From: Pseudoduganella flava
GTDB taxonomy: Bacteria > Pseudomonadota > Gammaproteobacteria > Burkholderiales > Burkholderiaceae_D
Direction of reading: 5' to 3'
DNA length: 64,000 nucleotides
Assembly: GCF_007830495.1 (NCBI RefSeq)
Contig: NZ_VLKW01000002.1
Location: 332,270-396,269, forward strand
Part shown: positions 9,512 to 18,470 of the stretch, piece after piece
How the letters are laid out: each line of letters starts with the position of its first letter
How positions within the stretch are numbered: position 1 is the first letter of the stretch
The notes under the pieces: generated by a model
Seen by the model: the letters and a program-made list of their open reading frames with translations, nothing else
What the model was told of the DNA's origin: nothing
Databases searched by the model: none
Position numbers and translations under genes: made by a program

Positions 9512-9520
9512 AGCGACGGC

Positions 9521-10213
9521 TCAGGCCGCGCCGGCGCGCAGGCGCTCCACCAGCCCCGGCAATTCCTCCATCGCGCGGAACACCTGCGCCGCCCCCGCAT
9601 TGCGCAGCCGCTCCGCCTGATCTGCCGGGCTGTGCGGCCCGCCCGCGAAGCCCAGCACCGTCGTCCCCGCGGCCACCGCCGCCTGCACGCCGGTGACGCT
9701 GTCCTCGACGACGAGGCAGCGGTCCGGCGCCGCGCCCATGCCCGCGGCCGCGGCCAGATAGACGGCCGGGTCGGGCTTCGGCCGGCCGGCGATGTCGGCC
9801 GTGTAGAGGCCGCCGTCGAACAGCGCCGCCAGCTCAGTGCGGGCGAGCAGCGCCTGCACGCGCACGAGGCGGCTGTTGCTGGCCACGGCCTTCGGCAATG
9901 CGATCGCTTCGAACGCCGCGCGCACGCCGGGCACCGGTTGCGCCTTGCGGTCGCATTCGCCTTCGACGTCGGCGCGCATCACGGCCAGGTCGGGGATGGT
10001 GGGTTCGGGCAGGCCCAGCTCGGCGCACACGCCCAGCACGAGCGCCTCCAGCTTCAGGCCGAGGCGGGGGCGGATCAGGGCGACCAGTCGGTCACGGTCG
10101 CTGTACAGCGGAGAGAGGTAGTCGGCGAGGGCTTGCAGCGCGACGGCTTCACTGTCGATCAGCACGCCGTCGCAATCGGAAATCAGGTGGGTGTAGGACG
10201 TGCTAAGTGTCAT
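9521..10213 (-). CDS. HAD-superfamily hydrolase (sugar-phosphate phosphatase type)
   Basis: This is a cytoplasmic phosphatase of 230 residues. All four HAD motifs are visible: SDCDGVLIDSE (nucleophile Asp and acid Asp), VASNS, GRPKPDP (Lys) and VVEDSVTG. The helical cap between motifs I and II is of the beta-phosphoglucomutase or phosphoglycolate phosphatase type. The substrate is not decidable. The ATG at 10213 (MTLSTSYTHLI) is preferred over an upstream in-frame codon because it begins just before the fold. Confidence 0.87.
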   Translation of the reverse strand: MTLSTSYTHLISDCDGVLIDSEAVALQALADYLSPLYSDRDRLVALIRPRLGLKLEALVLGVCAELGLPEPTIPDLAVMRADVEGECDRKAQPVPGVRAAFEAIALPKAVASNSRLVRVQALLARTELAALFDGGLYTADIAGRPKPDPAVYLAAAAGMGAAPDRCLVVEDSVTGVQAAVAAGTTVLGFAGGPHSPADQAERLRNAGAAQVFRAMEELPGLVERLRAGAA

Positions 10214-10288
10214 GCGTGGTCGGCCCGGAAACGAAGTCGGGCGATCATGCCACAACGGCATGAATTTCTCAGACGTAACGAATCGCGC

Positions 10289-10627
10289 TCAGGCGCGGAT
10301 GTCGATCAGCGTGCCGAGCCGTTCGTCGGCGGCCTGGATCAGTTTCGCGGACAAGTCGAAGCCCGCCTTGTAGACGAGGGAATTGGTGATCGACGTGGCG
10401 GGGTCCGTGCCGGACGGGGCGCTGCCGACGTTCTCGGCCGCCGACAGGTCGCGCGCGGCGATCGACAGCGTGACGCCGGTGCCGGCCGGACGCGCTTCGT
10501 TGAAGTTGCCGACCTGCGGGACGAAGTTATCCGTGTTCATGTTGGCGGTGTTATGCGCCTCCACGCCCAATCCCTTCGCATTCGCTTGCAGTCCCGTCAA
10601 GCCTATGCCCAATGCCGAAATCGCCAC
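10289..10627 (-). CDS. Miniature flagellar-rod-like protein
   Basis: This is a 112-residue protein with a GTG start and AAGGA at SD distance. Its N-terminus (SALGIGLTGLQANAKGLG, then HNTANMNTDNF) matches the N-terminal D0 helix and ANN motif of flagellar rod and hook proteins. The C-terminus (SLVYKAGFDLSAKLIQ, ADERLGTLID) matches their C-terminal helix. The middle domain is almost absent. No other flagellar gene is nearby. It could be a degenerate rod protein or an adaptor, and its role is unknown. Confidence 0.72.
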   Translation of the reverse strand: MAISALGIGLTGLQANAKGLGVEAHNTANMNTDNFVPQVGNFNEARPAGTGVTLSIAARDLSAAENVGSAPSGTDPATSITNSLVYKAGFDLSAKLIQAADERLGTLIDIRA

Positions 10628-10765
10628 GTCCGTCTTCCTTCAGGTGAACCGCCAGTGTAGCGAAGGGCGTGGCCGGCGGCGCGAAAAAAGCGTGCCGGGC
10701 GCGGCTGCAGCGTCGCGTAAAACGCACTACAGTGAGCACGGATGCAACGACTTGGAGGAATACCA

Positions 10766-12286
10766 ATGCACACAGCGCCCCACGCGCGCCGCTGGCTGCT
10801 GGCCGCGACGATCCTCGGCTCCGGCATGGCCTTCATCGACGGCACCGTCGTCAACGTCGCGCTGCCCGCGCTGCAGCGTGCGTTCGGGGCCGACGTGCGC
10901 GCGGCCCAGTGGGTGGTCGAATCGTATGCACTGCTGCTGGCGGCGCTGCTGCTGGTCGGCGGCGCGGCGGGCGACCGCTATGGGCGCCGGCGCGTGTTCC
11001 TGGCCGGCGTGGCGCTGTTCGGCGTGGCGTCGGCCGCGTGCGGCGCCAGCGCCACCATCGGCCAGCTGATCGCGGCGCGTGCCGTGCAGGGCGTCGGTGC
11101 GGCGCTGCTGGTGCCGGGCAGCCTGGCGATCATCAGCGCCGCCTACGACGGCGACGAGCGGGGCAAGGCGATCGGCACGTGGTCCGGCTGGACGGCCATC
11201 ACGGCCGCGCTGGGCCCCGTGATAGGCGGCTACCTGGTCGAGAACCTGTCGTGGCGCTATGCGTTCCTGATCAACGTGCCGCTGGCCCTGCTGGTGGCCT
11301 GGATGACCGTGCGCCACGTGCCGGAAAGCCATGACGACGCCGCGCCGGCGCGCCTGGACTGGCCGGGTGCGCTGCTGGCCAGCGCAGGGCTGGGGCTGCT
11401 CGTCTACGGGCTGATCGAGGCGCCGCAACGGGGCTGGGCCGACGCGGCGATCGCCGGGGCGCTGGCCGGCGGCACGCTGCTGCTGGCCGTGTTCGTGGTC
11501 GTCGAATGGCGGGGCGCCGCGCCGATGCTGCCGCTCGCGCTGTTCCGTTCGCTCGATTTCACGGGCGCCAACCTGTTGACGCTGTTCCTGTACGGCGCCC
11601 TCGGTGGCGGCCTGTTTTTCCTGCCGCTGAACCTGATCCAGGTGCAGGGCTGGTCGGCTACGGCGGCCGGCGCGGCGCTGGTGCCGTTCACCGTCCTGAT
11701 GTTCACGTTTTCCCGGTACGTGGGTACGCTGGCCGACCGGCATGGCCCGCGCCCGCTGCTGGTGGCCGGGCCGGCGGTGGCGGCGGCCGGCTTCGCGCTG
11801 CTCGCCTGGCCCGGCATCGGCGGCGCCTACTGGAACACGTTCCTGCCCGGCGTGCTGGTGCTGGGCAGCGGCATGACGCTGGCCGTGGCGCCGCTGACGA
11901 CGACGGTGATGAACGCCGTGCCGGGGCACCAGTCGGGGATTGCGTCCGGCGTCAACAATGCCGTCTCGCGCGCCGCCGCGCTGCTGGCGATCGCGGTGCT
12001 GGGCATAGTGATGAGCCGGGGCTTCGATGCCGAGCTGGCAAGGCGGCTGCATGCGGCGCCGCTGCCGGACGAGGTGCGGCGCGAGGTGTATGCCCAGAAG
12101 GCCAGGCTGGGTGCCATCGTGCCGCCGGCCGGATTGGATGGGGCAGGGCGGCGGCACGTGGAGGCCGCCGTCCATGAAGCGTTCGTGGCCGGCTTTCGGC
12201 ACGTGATGTGGGTGTCGGCCGGGTTGGCGCTGCTGTCCGCCGGCTGCGCGGGGCTGCTGATCGGTCGTTCCAGAACGCAACACTAG
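10766..12286 (+). CDS. MFS multidrug transporter, DHA2 (EmrB/QacA) family
   Basis: This proton-coupled exporter has 506 residues and about 14 membrane segments. The first segment has GSGMAFIDGTVVNVALPAL with the conserved membrane Asp. Motif A is GDRYGRRRVFL, and motif C-like Gly-Pro residues are in ALGPVIGGYLVE. GGAGG lies 6 bases before the ATG at 10766, which decides it over an upstream ATG at 10742. It has no membrane-fusion partner next to it. Confidence 0.9.
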   Translation: MHTAPHARRWLLAATILGSGMAFIDGTVVNVALPALQRAFGADVRAAQWVVESYALLLAALLLVGGAAGDRYGRRRVFLAGVALFGVASAACGASATIGQLIAARAVQGVGAALLVPGSLAIISAAYDGDERGKAIGTWSGWTAITAALGPVIGGYLVENLSWRYAFLINVPLALLVAWMTVRHVPESHDDAAPARLDWPGALLASAGLGLLVYGLIEAPQRGWADAAIAGALAGGTLLLAVFVVVEWRGAAPMLPLALFRSLDFTGANLLTLFLYGALGGGLFFLPLNLIQVQGWSATAAGAALVPFTVLMFTFSRYVGTLADRHGPRPLLVAGPAVAAAGFALLAWPGIGGAYWNTFLPGVLVLGSGMTLAVAPLTTTVMNAVPGHQSGIASGVNNAVSRAAALLAIAVLGIVMSRGFDAELARRLHAAPLPDEVRREVYAQKARLGAIVPPAGLDGAGRRHVEAAVHEAFVAGFRHVMWVSAGLALLSAGCAGLLIGRSRTQH

Positions 12287-12287
12287 C

Positions 12288-12317
12288 ACCTGAAAATTTA
12301 CTCAGGTTAATCTTTTA
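12288..12317 (+). terminator. Weak candidate terminator after the DHA2 transporter
   Basis: An ACCTGA...TCAGGT stem is followed by an AT-rich tract with four T starting 6 bases on. It begins just after the transporter stop. The stem is short and the T-run is poor. Confidence 0.35.
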
Positions 12318-12390
12318 GGATTGCAATCACGGCTGTTTGATACCAGAATCGGGACATTGCCTCACGCCAATTGTTCCGAAGAGTATCATC

Positions 12391-13578
12391 GTGTCCGTCC
12401 TGTCCCGTGCCCGCCGAATCGTCCGTCTCGCGCTTGCCGCCGTGGCAATGGGCTGCGTGCTGGCGCCCGCCACCGCGGCCCAGCAACTGCCGCTGGATGT
12501 GCGCCTGAACGAACAGATCGTCATGGTGCCCGCCGGCCCCCGCATGAACGTGAAGCTGGAAACGACGCTGTACAAGCCGGCCGGCCCCGGGCCGTTCCCG
12601 CTGTTGATCATCAACCACGGCAAGTCGCCGGGCGACCCGCGCGCGCAGCCGCGCGACCGCTTCGTCTACATGGCCACCCAGTTCGTGCGCCGCGGTTACG
12701 CCGTGATGGTGCCGATGCGCACCGGCTTCGCCCATTCGACGGGCACGTATTCCGATTTCGGCTGCAATATGAAGGCCAACGGCTACCAGCAGGCGGGCGA
12801 CATCGCCGACGTCGTCGCGTTCGCCCGCGAGCAGAGCTACATCGACCCGGACCGGATCGTCATCGCCGGCCAGTCCTATGGCGGCCTGGCCAGCGTGGCG
12901 CTGTCGACGCAGGACTTGCCGGGCGTGCGCGGCATCATGAATTTCGCCGGCGGCCTGAAGGTGCACGGCGGCGCGTGCGACTGGCAGCAGTCGCTCGTCA
13001 ACGCGTTCGCCGAGTTCGGCCGCAAGAACCGCATCGAAACGCTGTGGATGTACGGCGCCAATGACAGTTACTTCGGCCCGGCGCTGGTGAACCGCATGTA
13101 CGACGCGTTCTCGGCGAACGGCGGCAAGGTACAGCTGGTGGCGTACGGCGCGTTCAAGCACGATGCCCACACGATGCTGGGCAGCCGCGACGGCCAGGCC
13201 GTCTGGCTGCCGGAAGTGGAACGCTTCCTGCGCCAGGTGGGCATGCCGACCGAGCAGGTGTACGCGGTGGCCGAGCCGGCGCCGCAGCCGCGCACGAACT
13301 ACGCGTCGATCGATGACATCGGCGCCGTGCCGTTCCTGCCGGAGAAGGGCCGCCAGCAGTACAAGGAATTCCTGAAGAAGCAGACGCCGCGCGCCTTCGC
13401 CGTGTCCGCCAGCGGCGCGTGGGGCTGGGCCGAGGAAGGCGAGATGCCGGACGAACGCGCCCTGGCCGCCTGCCAGATGGCCAGCCGCGAGCCTTGCAAG
13501 CTGTACTCCGTCGACGACTACGTCGTGTGGGGCGAGGTGACGGAGCAGCCGAAGGATACGATGACGGGTCAGAACTGA
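12391..13578 (+). CDS. Secreted alpha/beta hydrolase (dienelactone hydrolase-like)
   Basis: This is a probable periplasmic esterase or peptidase-like hydrolase of about 395 residues. From the GTG at 12391 it has a textbook signal peptide (RARR n-region, LALAAVAMG core, ATAA cleavage region). A TTG further upstream would add an odd leader. The fold shows NHGKSP after strand 3, the nucleophile elbow GQSYGG, an Asp in YGANDSYFG and a candidate His in FKHDAHTM. The substrate is unknown. The C-terminal 120 residues are an extra domain I do not recognise. Confidence 0.8.
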   Translation: MSVLSRARRIVRLALAAVAMGCVLAPATAAQQLPLDVRLNEQIVMVPAGPRMNVKLETTLYKPAGPGPFPLLIINHGKSPGDPRAQPRDRFVYMATQFVRRGYAVMVPMRTGFAHSTGTYSDFGCNMKANGYQQAGDIADVVAFAREQSYIDPDRIVIAGQSYGGLASVALSTQDLPGVRGIMNFAGGLKVHGGACDWQQSLVNAFAEFGRKNRIETLWMYGANDSYFGPALVNRMYDAFSANGGKVQLVAYGAFKHDAHTMLGSRDGQAVWLPEVERFLRQVGMPTEQVYAVAEPAPQPRTNYASIDDIGAVPFLPEKGRQQYKEFLKKQTPRAFAVSASGAWGWAEEGEMPDERALAACQMASREPCKLYSVDDYVVWGEVTEQPKDTMTGQN

Positions 13579-13642
13579 CCCTGACGAACTCTGCCCAAGC
13601 ATCCGTGTGCATCCCCGCGCGGGCGCCTGCTACACTGGCTCC

Positions 13643-14326
13643 ATGTGCGGACGTTTCGATCAAAACGACATCGCGCGGCGCTACGTCGCCGCGTTCGGAT
13701 GGGCTGACGCCGTCTATGACAGCGAGGCCCGGCCCACCTTCAACGCGGCGCCGGGCACCTACCGGCCCGTGCTGCACATGCAGGACGGCCAGTTGCACGT
13801 GGACGACCTGCACTGGGGTTACCGCGCCGCCTGGGCCGCGGAGAAGCTGCCCGTGTGCGTCAATGCGCGGCTCGAGAAGATCACCAACAACTACTGGGGC
13901 AAGCTGCTGAAGACGGGCCGCGCCGTCGTGCCGGCCAACGGCTGGTACGAGTGGACCGGCGAGAAGGGCCACCGCCAGCCCTGGCACATCCACCGCAAGG
14001 ATGGCGAGCCGCTGTTCATGCTGGCGCTGGCGAACTTCGGGCCGTTCAAGGAGCACAAGGCCGAATCCGGCTTCGTGCTCGTGACGGCCGATGCGGAAGG
14101 CGGCATGGTGGACGTGCACGACCGCCGCCCCGTTGTCCTGAACGCCGCCGATGCCGCCACCTGGCTCGACCCCGGGCTGTCGCGCGAGCAGGCCGAGATG
14201 CTGGCGCGGCAGATGGCGCTGGGGCCGGAGGAATTCGCGTGGTACCGGGTCGGTACCGACGTCAACTACGCGGGCCACGACGGCCCCCATCTCATCGAGC
14301 CGCTGCCGGACGAGGCGATCTCCTAG
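13643..14326 (+). CDS. SOS response-associated peptidase (YedK/HMCES family)
   Basis: This 227-residue protein forms a DNA-protein crosslink with abasic sites in single-stranded DNA and shields them. The start is set by the family rule that mature catalytic Cys is residue 2 (MCGRFDQND). Also visible are VNARLEKI (Asn), PANGWYEWTG (catalytic Glu) and VDVHDRRPVVL (His). Length fits the family. It converges on and overlaps the stop of the next gene by a few bases. No LexA box was recognised upstream. Confidence 0.9.
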   Translation: MCGRFDQNDIARRYVAAFGWADAVYDSEARPTFNAAPGTYRPVLHMQDGQLHVDDLHWGYRAAWAAEKLPVCVNARLEKITNNYWGKLLKTGRAVVPANGWYEWTGEKGHRQPWHIHRKDGEPLFMLALANFGPFKEHKAESGFVLVTADAEGGMVDVHDRRPVVLNAADAATWLDPGLSREQAEMLARQMALGPEEFAWYRVGTDVNYAGHDGPHLIEPLPDEAIS

Positions 14327-14751
14327 AACCAGCCCCGCGCGATGCAGGTGGCCGCCAGCGCAAGCAATGCGCTGGCCCACAGCAGCGGCCGCACCGCACC
14401 CCGCAAACTGTGCGCGATCAGCGCGCTGGGCCGGTGCAACCGCGTCAGCGCGACGACGGCCAGCAGGTTCTGCGCCCCCACCACGAGGTTGAGCAGAACG
14501 GCCGCGCCGATGCACCAGCCGGCCGCGTTCACCCGCCCGGCGGGTGCCGACGGCAGCGCGGCAGCCGCCAGCGCCAGCACGGCGCCGTGGGCGACGGCCA
14601 GCACGAGGCCATACAGCGAGAGGTGCAGGAAGCGGGGATTGAAATACTGCGCCTGCCATTGCGGCACGAGGGCGAGCGAATGCAGCACGATCGCCACGAC
14701 GACGCCGAGCTTGCCCAGGAGCGCCAGTTGCGTGAACAGCGTCACTCCCAT
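14323..14751 (-). CDS. Small four-helix integral membrane protein, unknown function
   Basis: This 142-residue protein has about four hydrophobic segments (LFTQLALLGKLGVVVAIV, LYGLVLAVAHGAVLAL, GAAVLLNLVVGAQNLL, LLWASALLALAAT). GGGGGAG sits 4 bases before the ATG at 14751; the longer frame upstream looks non-coding. I recognise no family. It is divergent from the phasin gene. Confidence 0.6.
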   Translation of the reverse strand: MGVTLFTQLALLGKLGVVVAIVLHSLALVPQWQAQYFNPRFLHLSLYGLVLAVAHGAVLALAAAALPSAPAGRVNAAGWCIGAAVLLNLVVGAQNLLAVVALTRLHRPSALIAHSLRGAVRPLLWASALLALAATCIARGWF

Positions 14752-15066
14752 TGCGCTCCCCCGGGCCGCGCACGATGCCGCAGCAGCGGTTGCGGCTGCG
14801 CCGGTGGAACCGGCAGCGCCTGGAATGGGCGGGAAGCGGGCATCGCCCGACCATAGTCCCGTTGCCGGCGTGCCGGCGCACGATAGCGGGCATGACGCCA
14901 CGCGCTGCAACAGGTATTTCGACGCGCAGGGCGGCATGCCTTTCCGCGTGCGAGGCTTGCGGCGCCGCATGCTGTCTGCAGCCGGGCCCATCCGCGTTTT
15001 GTCGCGTCACAAAGCAGCCTCGACCAAATAATAGTAAACAAACCCGCGCTGTCGAGAGATGCACAT

Positions 15067-15080
15067 TTGATCAAGATCAT
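15067..15080. promoter_or_regulatory. Probable FNR/ANR box upstream of the phasin gene
   Basis: TTGAT-CAAG-ATCAT matches the FNR/ANR consensus TTGAT-N4-ATCAA at nine of ten positions. It lies about 120 bp before the phasin ATG in a 450-bp spacer (14752-15201) otherwise without a gene. Placed at -41.5, it would put a transcription start near 15115. Oxygen control of the phasin is an inference. Confidence 0.55.
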
Positions 15081-15201
15081 GCTCCTCGCGGCTGACGCAC
15101 GTAGCCTTGTCTCTCGCGCCGCGCAACGTGGCGTGTGTAGGTCTCCACTTGTAAAACGACTGATTGCACAACAATCATCCGATAACTTCCGAGGCAAAAC
15201 T

Positions 15202-15810
15202 ATGTTCCCTTTCTCTCAAAACATCACTCCGGCCGCCCGAAACCACGTGCAAGCGCAGGTTTCCTTCTTTAACGACATGTCCCGTTCGCTGTTCCAGACG
15301 GCCCAGCAGGTATCCGAGCTGCACCTGCAGATGGCCCAGACGATCCTGGAAGATACCGCGTCGACCAGCCAGGCGATGATCACCGCCGACAAGCCGACGG
15401 AAGTGTTTACCGTCACCGCGTCGCGCGCCCAGCCGACGGCCGACCGCCTGCGCGCCTACCAGCAGCAGCTGTCCCGGATCGCCACCGACACGCAGACGAA
15501 ACTGATCCGCGTGGCCGGCGAGCATGCCGAGGAGACGGCGCGCGCCGCGCGCGAGTTCACCGACGAAGTCACGCGCATCACGTCCGAGGAAACGGAGCGC
15601 ACGCTGCGCCAGCAGCAGGACACGATGCGCCAGCTGGCCAACCCGCTGGACAGCATGGTCGACAGCGCCGCCCGCCAGGCCCGCGCCGCGATGGGTAACG
15701 GCCATGACGCGGCTGAGCATGCCGGCCAGGCAGCAGGCCATGCGGCCCAGGCCGCGGCAGCGGCGGCACGTCCCGCCACGGGAGCACGCAGGGAAGGGCA
15801 GCCCAGCTGA
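15202..15810 (+). CDS. Phasin family protein (PHA granule-associated)
   Basis: This 202-residue amphipathic helical protein should coat polyhydroxyalkanoate granules. The phasin core includes FNDMSRSLFQTAQQVSELH and QLANPLDSMVDSAARQ, with long heptad-rich helices and an Ala/Gly/His-rich tail (AAEHAGQAAGHAAQAAA) of PHA-phasin type. The ATG at 15202 is chosen because the frame upstream overlaps the regulatory region. It is monocistronic with a probable FNR/ANR box upstream. Confidence 0.85.
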   Translation: MFPFSQNITPAARNHVQAQVSFFNDMSRSLFQTAQQVSELHLQMAQTILEDTASTSQAMITADKPTEVFTVTASRAQPTADRLRAYQQQLSRIATDTQTKLIRVAGEHAEETARAAREFTDEVTRITSEETERTLRQQQDTMRQLANPLDSMVDSAARQARAAMGNGHDAAEHAGQAAGHAAQAAAAAARPATGARREGQPS

Positions 15811-16144
15811 GGCCGCCCCAGCCTGGCGCACGGCTGGCCAACGGCAAGCATGACGTGCCCAGGCAGCAACGACGCAGTAACTGCGCAGTAACCACGACTA
15901 CGCAGCAACAACGCAGCCGCACGCTGGACCGCCAACCGGCGGTCTGGTGGTGCTGGTGAACACGCCGCCGTGGTGGCTGCTCGCGCCACGCTGGCGTGCG
16001 CTTCGTCCCTCACACCTCCGGCCTCGCGCCTCCGCTCTCGCCGCATCCCTCCCGCACTTCGCTTCAGAGCGGCATTCTACCCACGCGCCGCCGAAACAGC
16101 CTCCACGCTACACTCGCCGTTCTGATCGGATGAGGAGGGACTGC
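15811..16144. other. Gene-free spacer between phasin and small membrane protein
   Basis: About 330 bp without a convincing gene. It holds imperfect GCAGTAAC/GCAGCAAC-type short repeats around 15860-15920 and ends in a strong Shine-Dalgarno (GAGGAGGG) for the next gene. No clear terminator hairpin was seen. Confidence 0.5.
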
Positions 16145-16393
16145 ATGGGGGACTGGATCGAATTGCTGCAATGGCCGGCGATGGCCGCATCGCTGCTGGC
16201 GGCCTGGCTGGTGGGCTCGCGCAGCGCGCACCGGCGCCTCGCCGGTTTCTGGGTCTTCCTGTTCAGTAATGTGCTGTGGGTCGTCTGGGGGTTCCACGAC
16301 GACGCGTGGGCGCTGATCGTATTAAACTGCTGCCTTGCCGCCACCAATATCCGCGGCATCGTGAAGAACGAGAAAGGAGCCGATACGCCATGA
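16145..16393 (+). CDS. Small inner-membrane protein, unknown function
   Basis: This 82-residue protein has three hydrophobic stretches (QWPAMAASLLAAWLVG, AGFWVFLFSNVLWVVWG, DAWALIVLNCCLAATNI). GAGGAGGG precedes the ATG. The segment with SNVLWVVWG and a later Asn is faintly like three-helix SemiSWEET or PnuC-type units, but this is a weak impression. Its last codon overlaps the trxC start (ATGA), so the two are translationally coupled. Confidence 0.68.
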   Translation: MGDWIELLQWPAMAASLLAAWLVGSRSAHRRLAGFWVFLFSNVLWVVWGFHDDAWALIVLNCCLAATNIRGIVKNEKGADTP

Positions 16394-16830
16394 CCACGCC
16401 CGACCCGCTGCACATCGTCTGTCCCCATTGCGACGCCGTCAACCGCGTGCCGTCCGGGCGGCTGGGCGAAGGCCCCACGTGCGGCAAGTGCAGCGGCGAG
16501 CTGTTCACGGGCCGGCCGACGGACCTGTCCAGCGCCCGCTTCGTCAAGCACATCGAACGCAGCGACCTGCCCGTGCTCGTCGACTTCTGGGCCCCGTGGT
16601 GCGGCCCGTGCCGGACGATGGCGCCCTTCTATGCCCAGGCAGCGCAGCGGCTGGAGCCGCGCGTCCGCGTGGTGAAGGTCGATACCGAGGCCAACCAGGA
16701 CCTGGGGTCGCGCTACGCGATCCGCAGCATCCCCACGCTGGCGCTGTTCAGGGGCGGCCGCGAGGTGGCGCGCCAGCCCGGCGCGATGGATACCAGCGGC
16801 ATCCTCGCCTGGGTGCAGCGGCACAGCTAA
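16390..16830 (+). CDS. trxC: Thioredoxin 2 (zinc-ribbon thioredoxin)
   Basis: This is a cytoplasmic disulfide reductase of 146 residues. The N-terminal zinc ribbon has CPHC and CGKC pairs. The thioredoxin domain has the active site FWAPWCGPCRTM and the cis-Pro region SIPTLALF. This two-part layout is diagnostic of TrxC rather than TrxA. The start overlaps the preceding membrane-protein gene by four bases. Family members are often induced by oxidative stress; no OxyR site was identified here. Confidence 0.92.
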   Translation: MTTPDPLHIVCPHCDAVNRVPSGRLGEGPTCGKCSGELFTGRPTDLSSARFVKHIERSDLPVLVDFWAPWCGPCRTMAPFYAQAAQRLEPRVRVVKVDTEANQDLGSRYAIRSIPTLALFRGGREVARQPGAMDTSGILAWVQRHS

Positions 16831-16916
16831 GGGACAACCAGAAGCCCGGTGCGCTGCGGTGCTCCCCGAAACGGCCGCCTTACGATAAAGTAGCAAAAAA
16901 CGTAACGGAGGTTGAG

Positions 16917-17177
16917 ATGGCTCTGGAGGAAGAGGAACGCCGCAAATTCGTCGCCGAGGTGTGGCGCCGCTTCGAGGATGTGCAGAACTGGGCGATTGCG
17001 AACTGGCCCGACCAGGCGCACCCGCTGACGACCAGCGATTTCGTCGAAGGCCGCAAGGAAATCCTTGGCCTGGGGCTGCCGCCGGACCAGAAGCTGCGCC
17101 GCGAACCGGCCGCCGCGCCCGAGCCGGAGCAGGGCGGCCCGCAATACCTGGACGTCACGCCCGCGCCCTGGCCTTGA
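16917..17177 (+). CDS. Hypothetical 86-residue protein
   Basis: This is a small soluble, charged protein. It has a helical N-terminus (EEEERRKFVAEVWRRFED), a Trp-rich middle and a Pro/Glu-rich tail. GGAGG lies 6 bases before the ATG. No family recognised. It is followed by the convergent Bcr/CflA transporter. Confidence 0.62.
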   Translation: MALEEEERRKFVAEVWRRFEDVQNWAIANWPDQAHPLTTSDFVEGRKEILGLGLPPDQKLRREPAAAPEPEQGGPQYLDVTPAPWP

Positions 17178-17229
17178 AGGCAGCGCGGCACCGGGCGCTG
17201 CCGCGCAGTGCTGGCGGTCAGTGCTGCGC

Positions 17230-18396
17230 TCAGTGCCGCTGCGCCAGCACCCACGCCAGCAGGCTGACGACCAGGCAGCCCAGCACGCCGCATGCGAGCT
17301 TGAACGCGCTGTCGAACAGCAGCGGCGCGACGAGGCCGGACACCAGCGCGAACAGCGTCATCTGGATGAACGACTGCAGCGAAGCGGCCAGCCCGCTGTT
17401 GTGCGGGAACAGGTTCAGCGCCAGCAGCGACAGCGGCGGCATCGCCACGGCCAGTGCCAGCGAATAGAAGAACAGCGGCAGCACGGCCCACGGCACCGCG
17501 GCCGTGAAGAAATGCGTGTAGGCGACGTTCGCCAGCGCCGCCACCGCCATGCCCGCATAGCTGTACCACACGAGCTGCGCCTGCGAATAGCGGTGCGCCA
17601 GCTTGCCCGACAACGGCGAGCCCACCACCATACCCGCCACCAGCGGAATGAACAGCCAGCCGAACGCCGTTTCCGGCAGGTGCAGGATGTTGATGATGAA
17701 GTAGGCGGCCGAGCCGATGTACAGCGCGAAGCCGCCGAACGCCACGCCCAGCGCGACGGCCAGCAGCAGGAAGCGCCGGTCGCGCAGCACTCGCAGGTAG
17801 TTCGCCGCGATTGGCTTCACCTCGAATGGATGGCGCTTCTCTGGCGCCAGGCTTTCCGGCAGCCAGCGCCACACGGCCAGCAGCATCACGACGCCGAACA
17901 GCGTCAGGAACCAGAAGATCGAGCGCCAGCCATAGGTCACCTGCAGCCAGCCGCCGAGGATCGGCGCGAGCGCGGGCGCGAGGCCGAACACCATCATGAT
18001 GTGGCCGAGGATGCGCTGCGCGCTAGCGCCTTCGAAGCGGTCCTGCACGATCGCCCTGCTCACCACCGAACCGGCCCCCGAGGCCAGGCCCTGCAACACA
18101 CGGCAGACGAGCAGCAGGCCGAGCGAACCGGCCAGCGCGCCGCCGACGGACGCGGCGATGTACAACACCAGCGACCAAAGGATCACGGGGCGGCGGCCGA
18201 ACGTGTCCGACAGCGTGCCGTAGAACAGCATCATGAACGCGAAGCAGAACAGGAACAGCGACAGCGTCTGCTGGATCGCGATCGCGCTGGCGCCGAAATC
18301 GCGCGCGATCGCCGGAAACGACGGCAGATAGGTGTCGATCGCGAGCGGCCCGACCATCGTCAGGCCGGCCAGCAGAAGGGTCAGCAGAATGTTCAT
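17230..18396 (-). CDS. Bcr/CflA family multidrug efflux MFS transporter
   Basis: This proton-driven drug exporter has 388 residues and 12 membrane segments. The N-terminus GPLAIDTYLPSFPAIARDF is the family signature, motif A is GTLSDTFGRRPVIL, and PALAPILGGWL contributes the antiporter motif. The ATG at 18396 begins at the first membrane segment. No good Shine-Dalgarno precedes it, so initiation may be weak or leaderless. It is divergent from cysE with a 12-bp repeat array between them. Confidence 0.9.
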   Translation of the reverse strand: MNILLTLLLAGLTMVGPLAIDTYLPSFPAIARDFGASAIAIQQTLSLFLFCFAFMMLFYGTLSDTFGRRPVILWSLVLYIAASVGGALAGSLGLLLVCRVLQGLASGAGSVVSRAIVQDRFEGASAQRILGHIMMVFGLAPALAPILGGWLQVTYGWRSIFWFLTLFGVVMLLAVWRWLPESLAPEKRHPFEVKPIAANYLRVLRDRRFLLLAVALGVAFGGFALYIGSAAYFIINILHLPETAFGWLFIPLVAGMVVGSPLSGKLAHRYSQAQLVWYSYAGMAVAALANVAYTHFFTAAVPWAVLPLFFYSLALAVAMPPLSLLALNLFPHNSGLAASLQSFIQMTLFALVSGLVAPLLFDSAFKLACGVLGCLVVSLLAWVLAQRH

Positions 18397-18470
18397 GGAA
18401 GGAGTATCGTTATTGTTTTTCGGGGCGCGTATTGTACGCCAGCACGGCCGTGGGCGCTTGGCGGGCCGCG

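Noticed and set aside
13154..15064. A 636-codon minus-strand frame
   Set aside because: It runs opposite the hydrolase and YedK genes with low-complexity Arg/Ala-rich sequence and no domain.
16145..16393. SemiSWEET sugar transporter call for the 82-residue protein
   Set aside because: The resemblance is limited to a helix with SNVLWVVWG. The evidence was too thin to name it.
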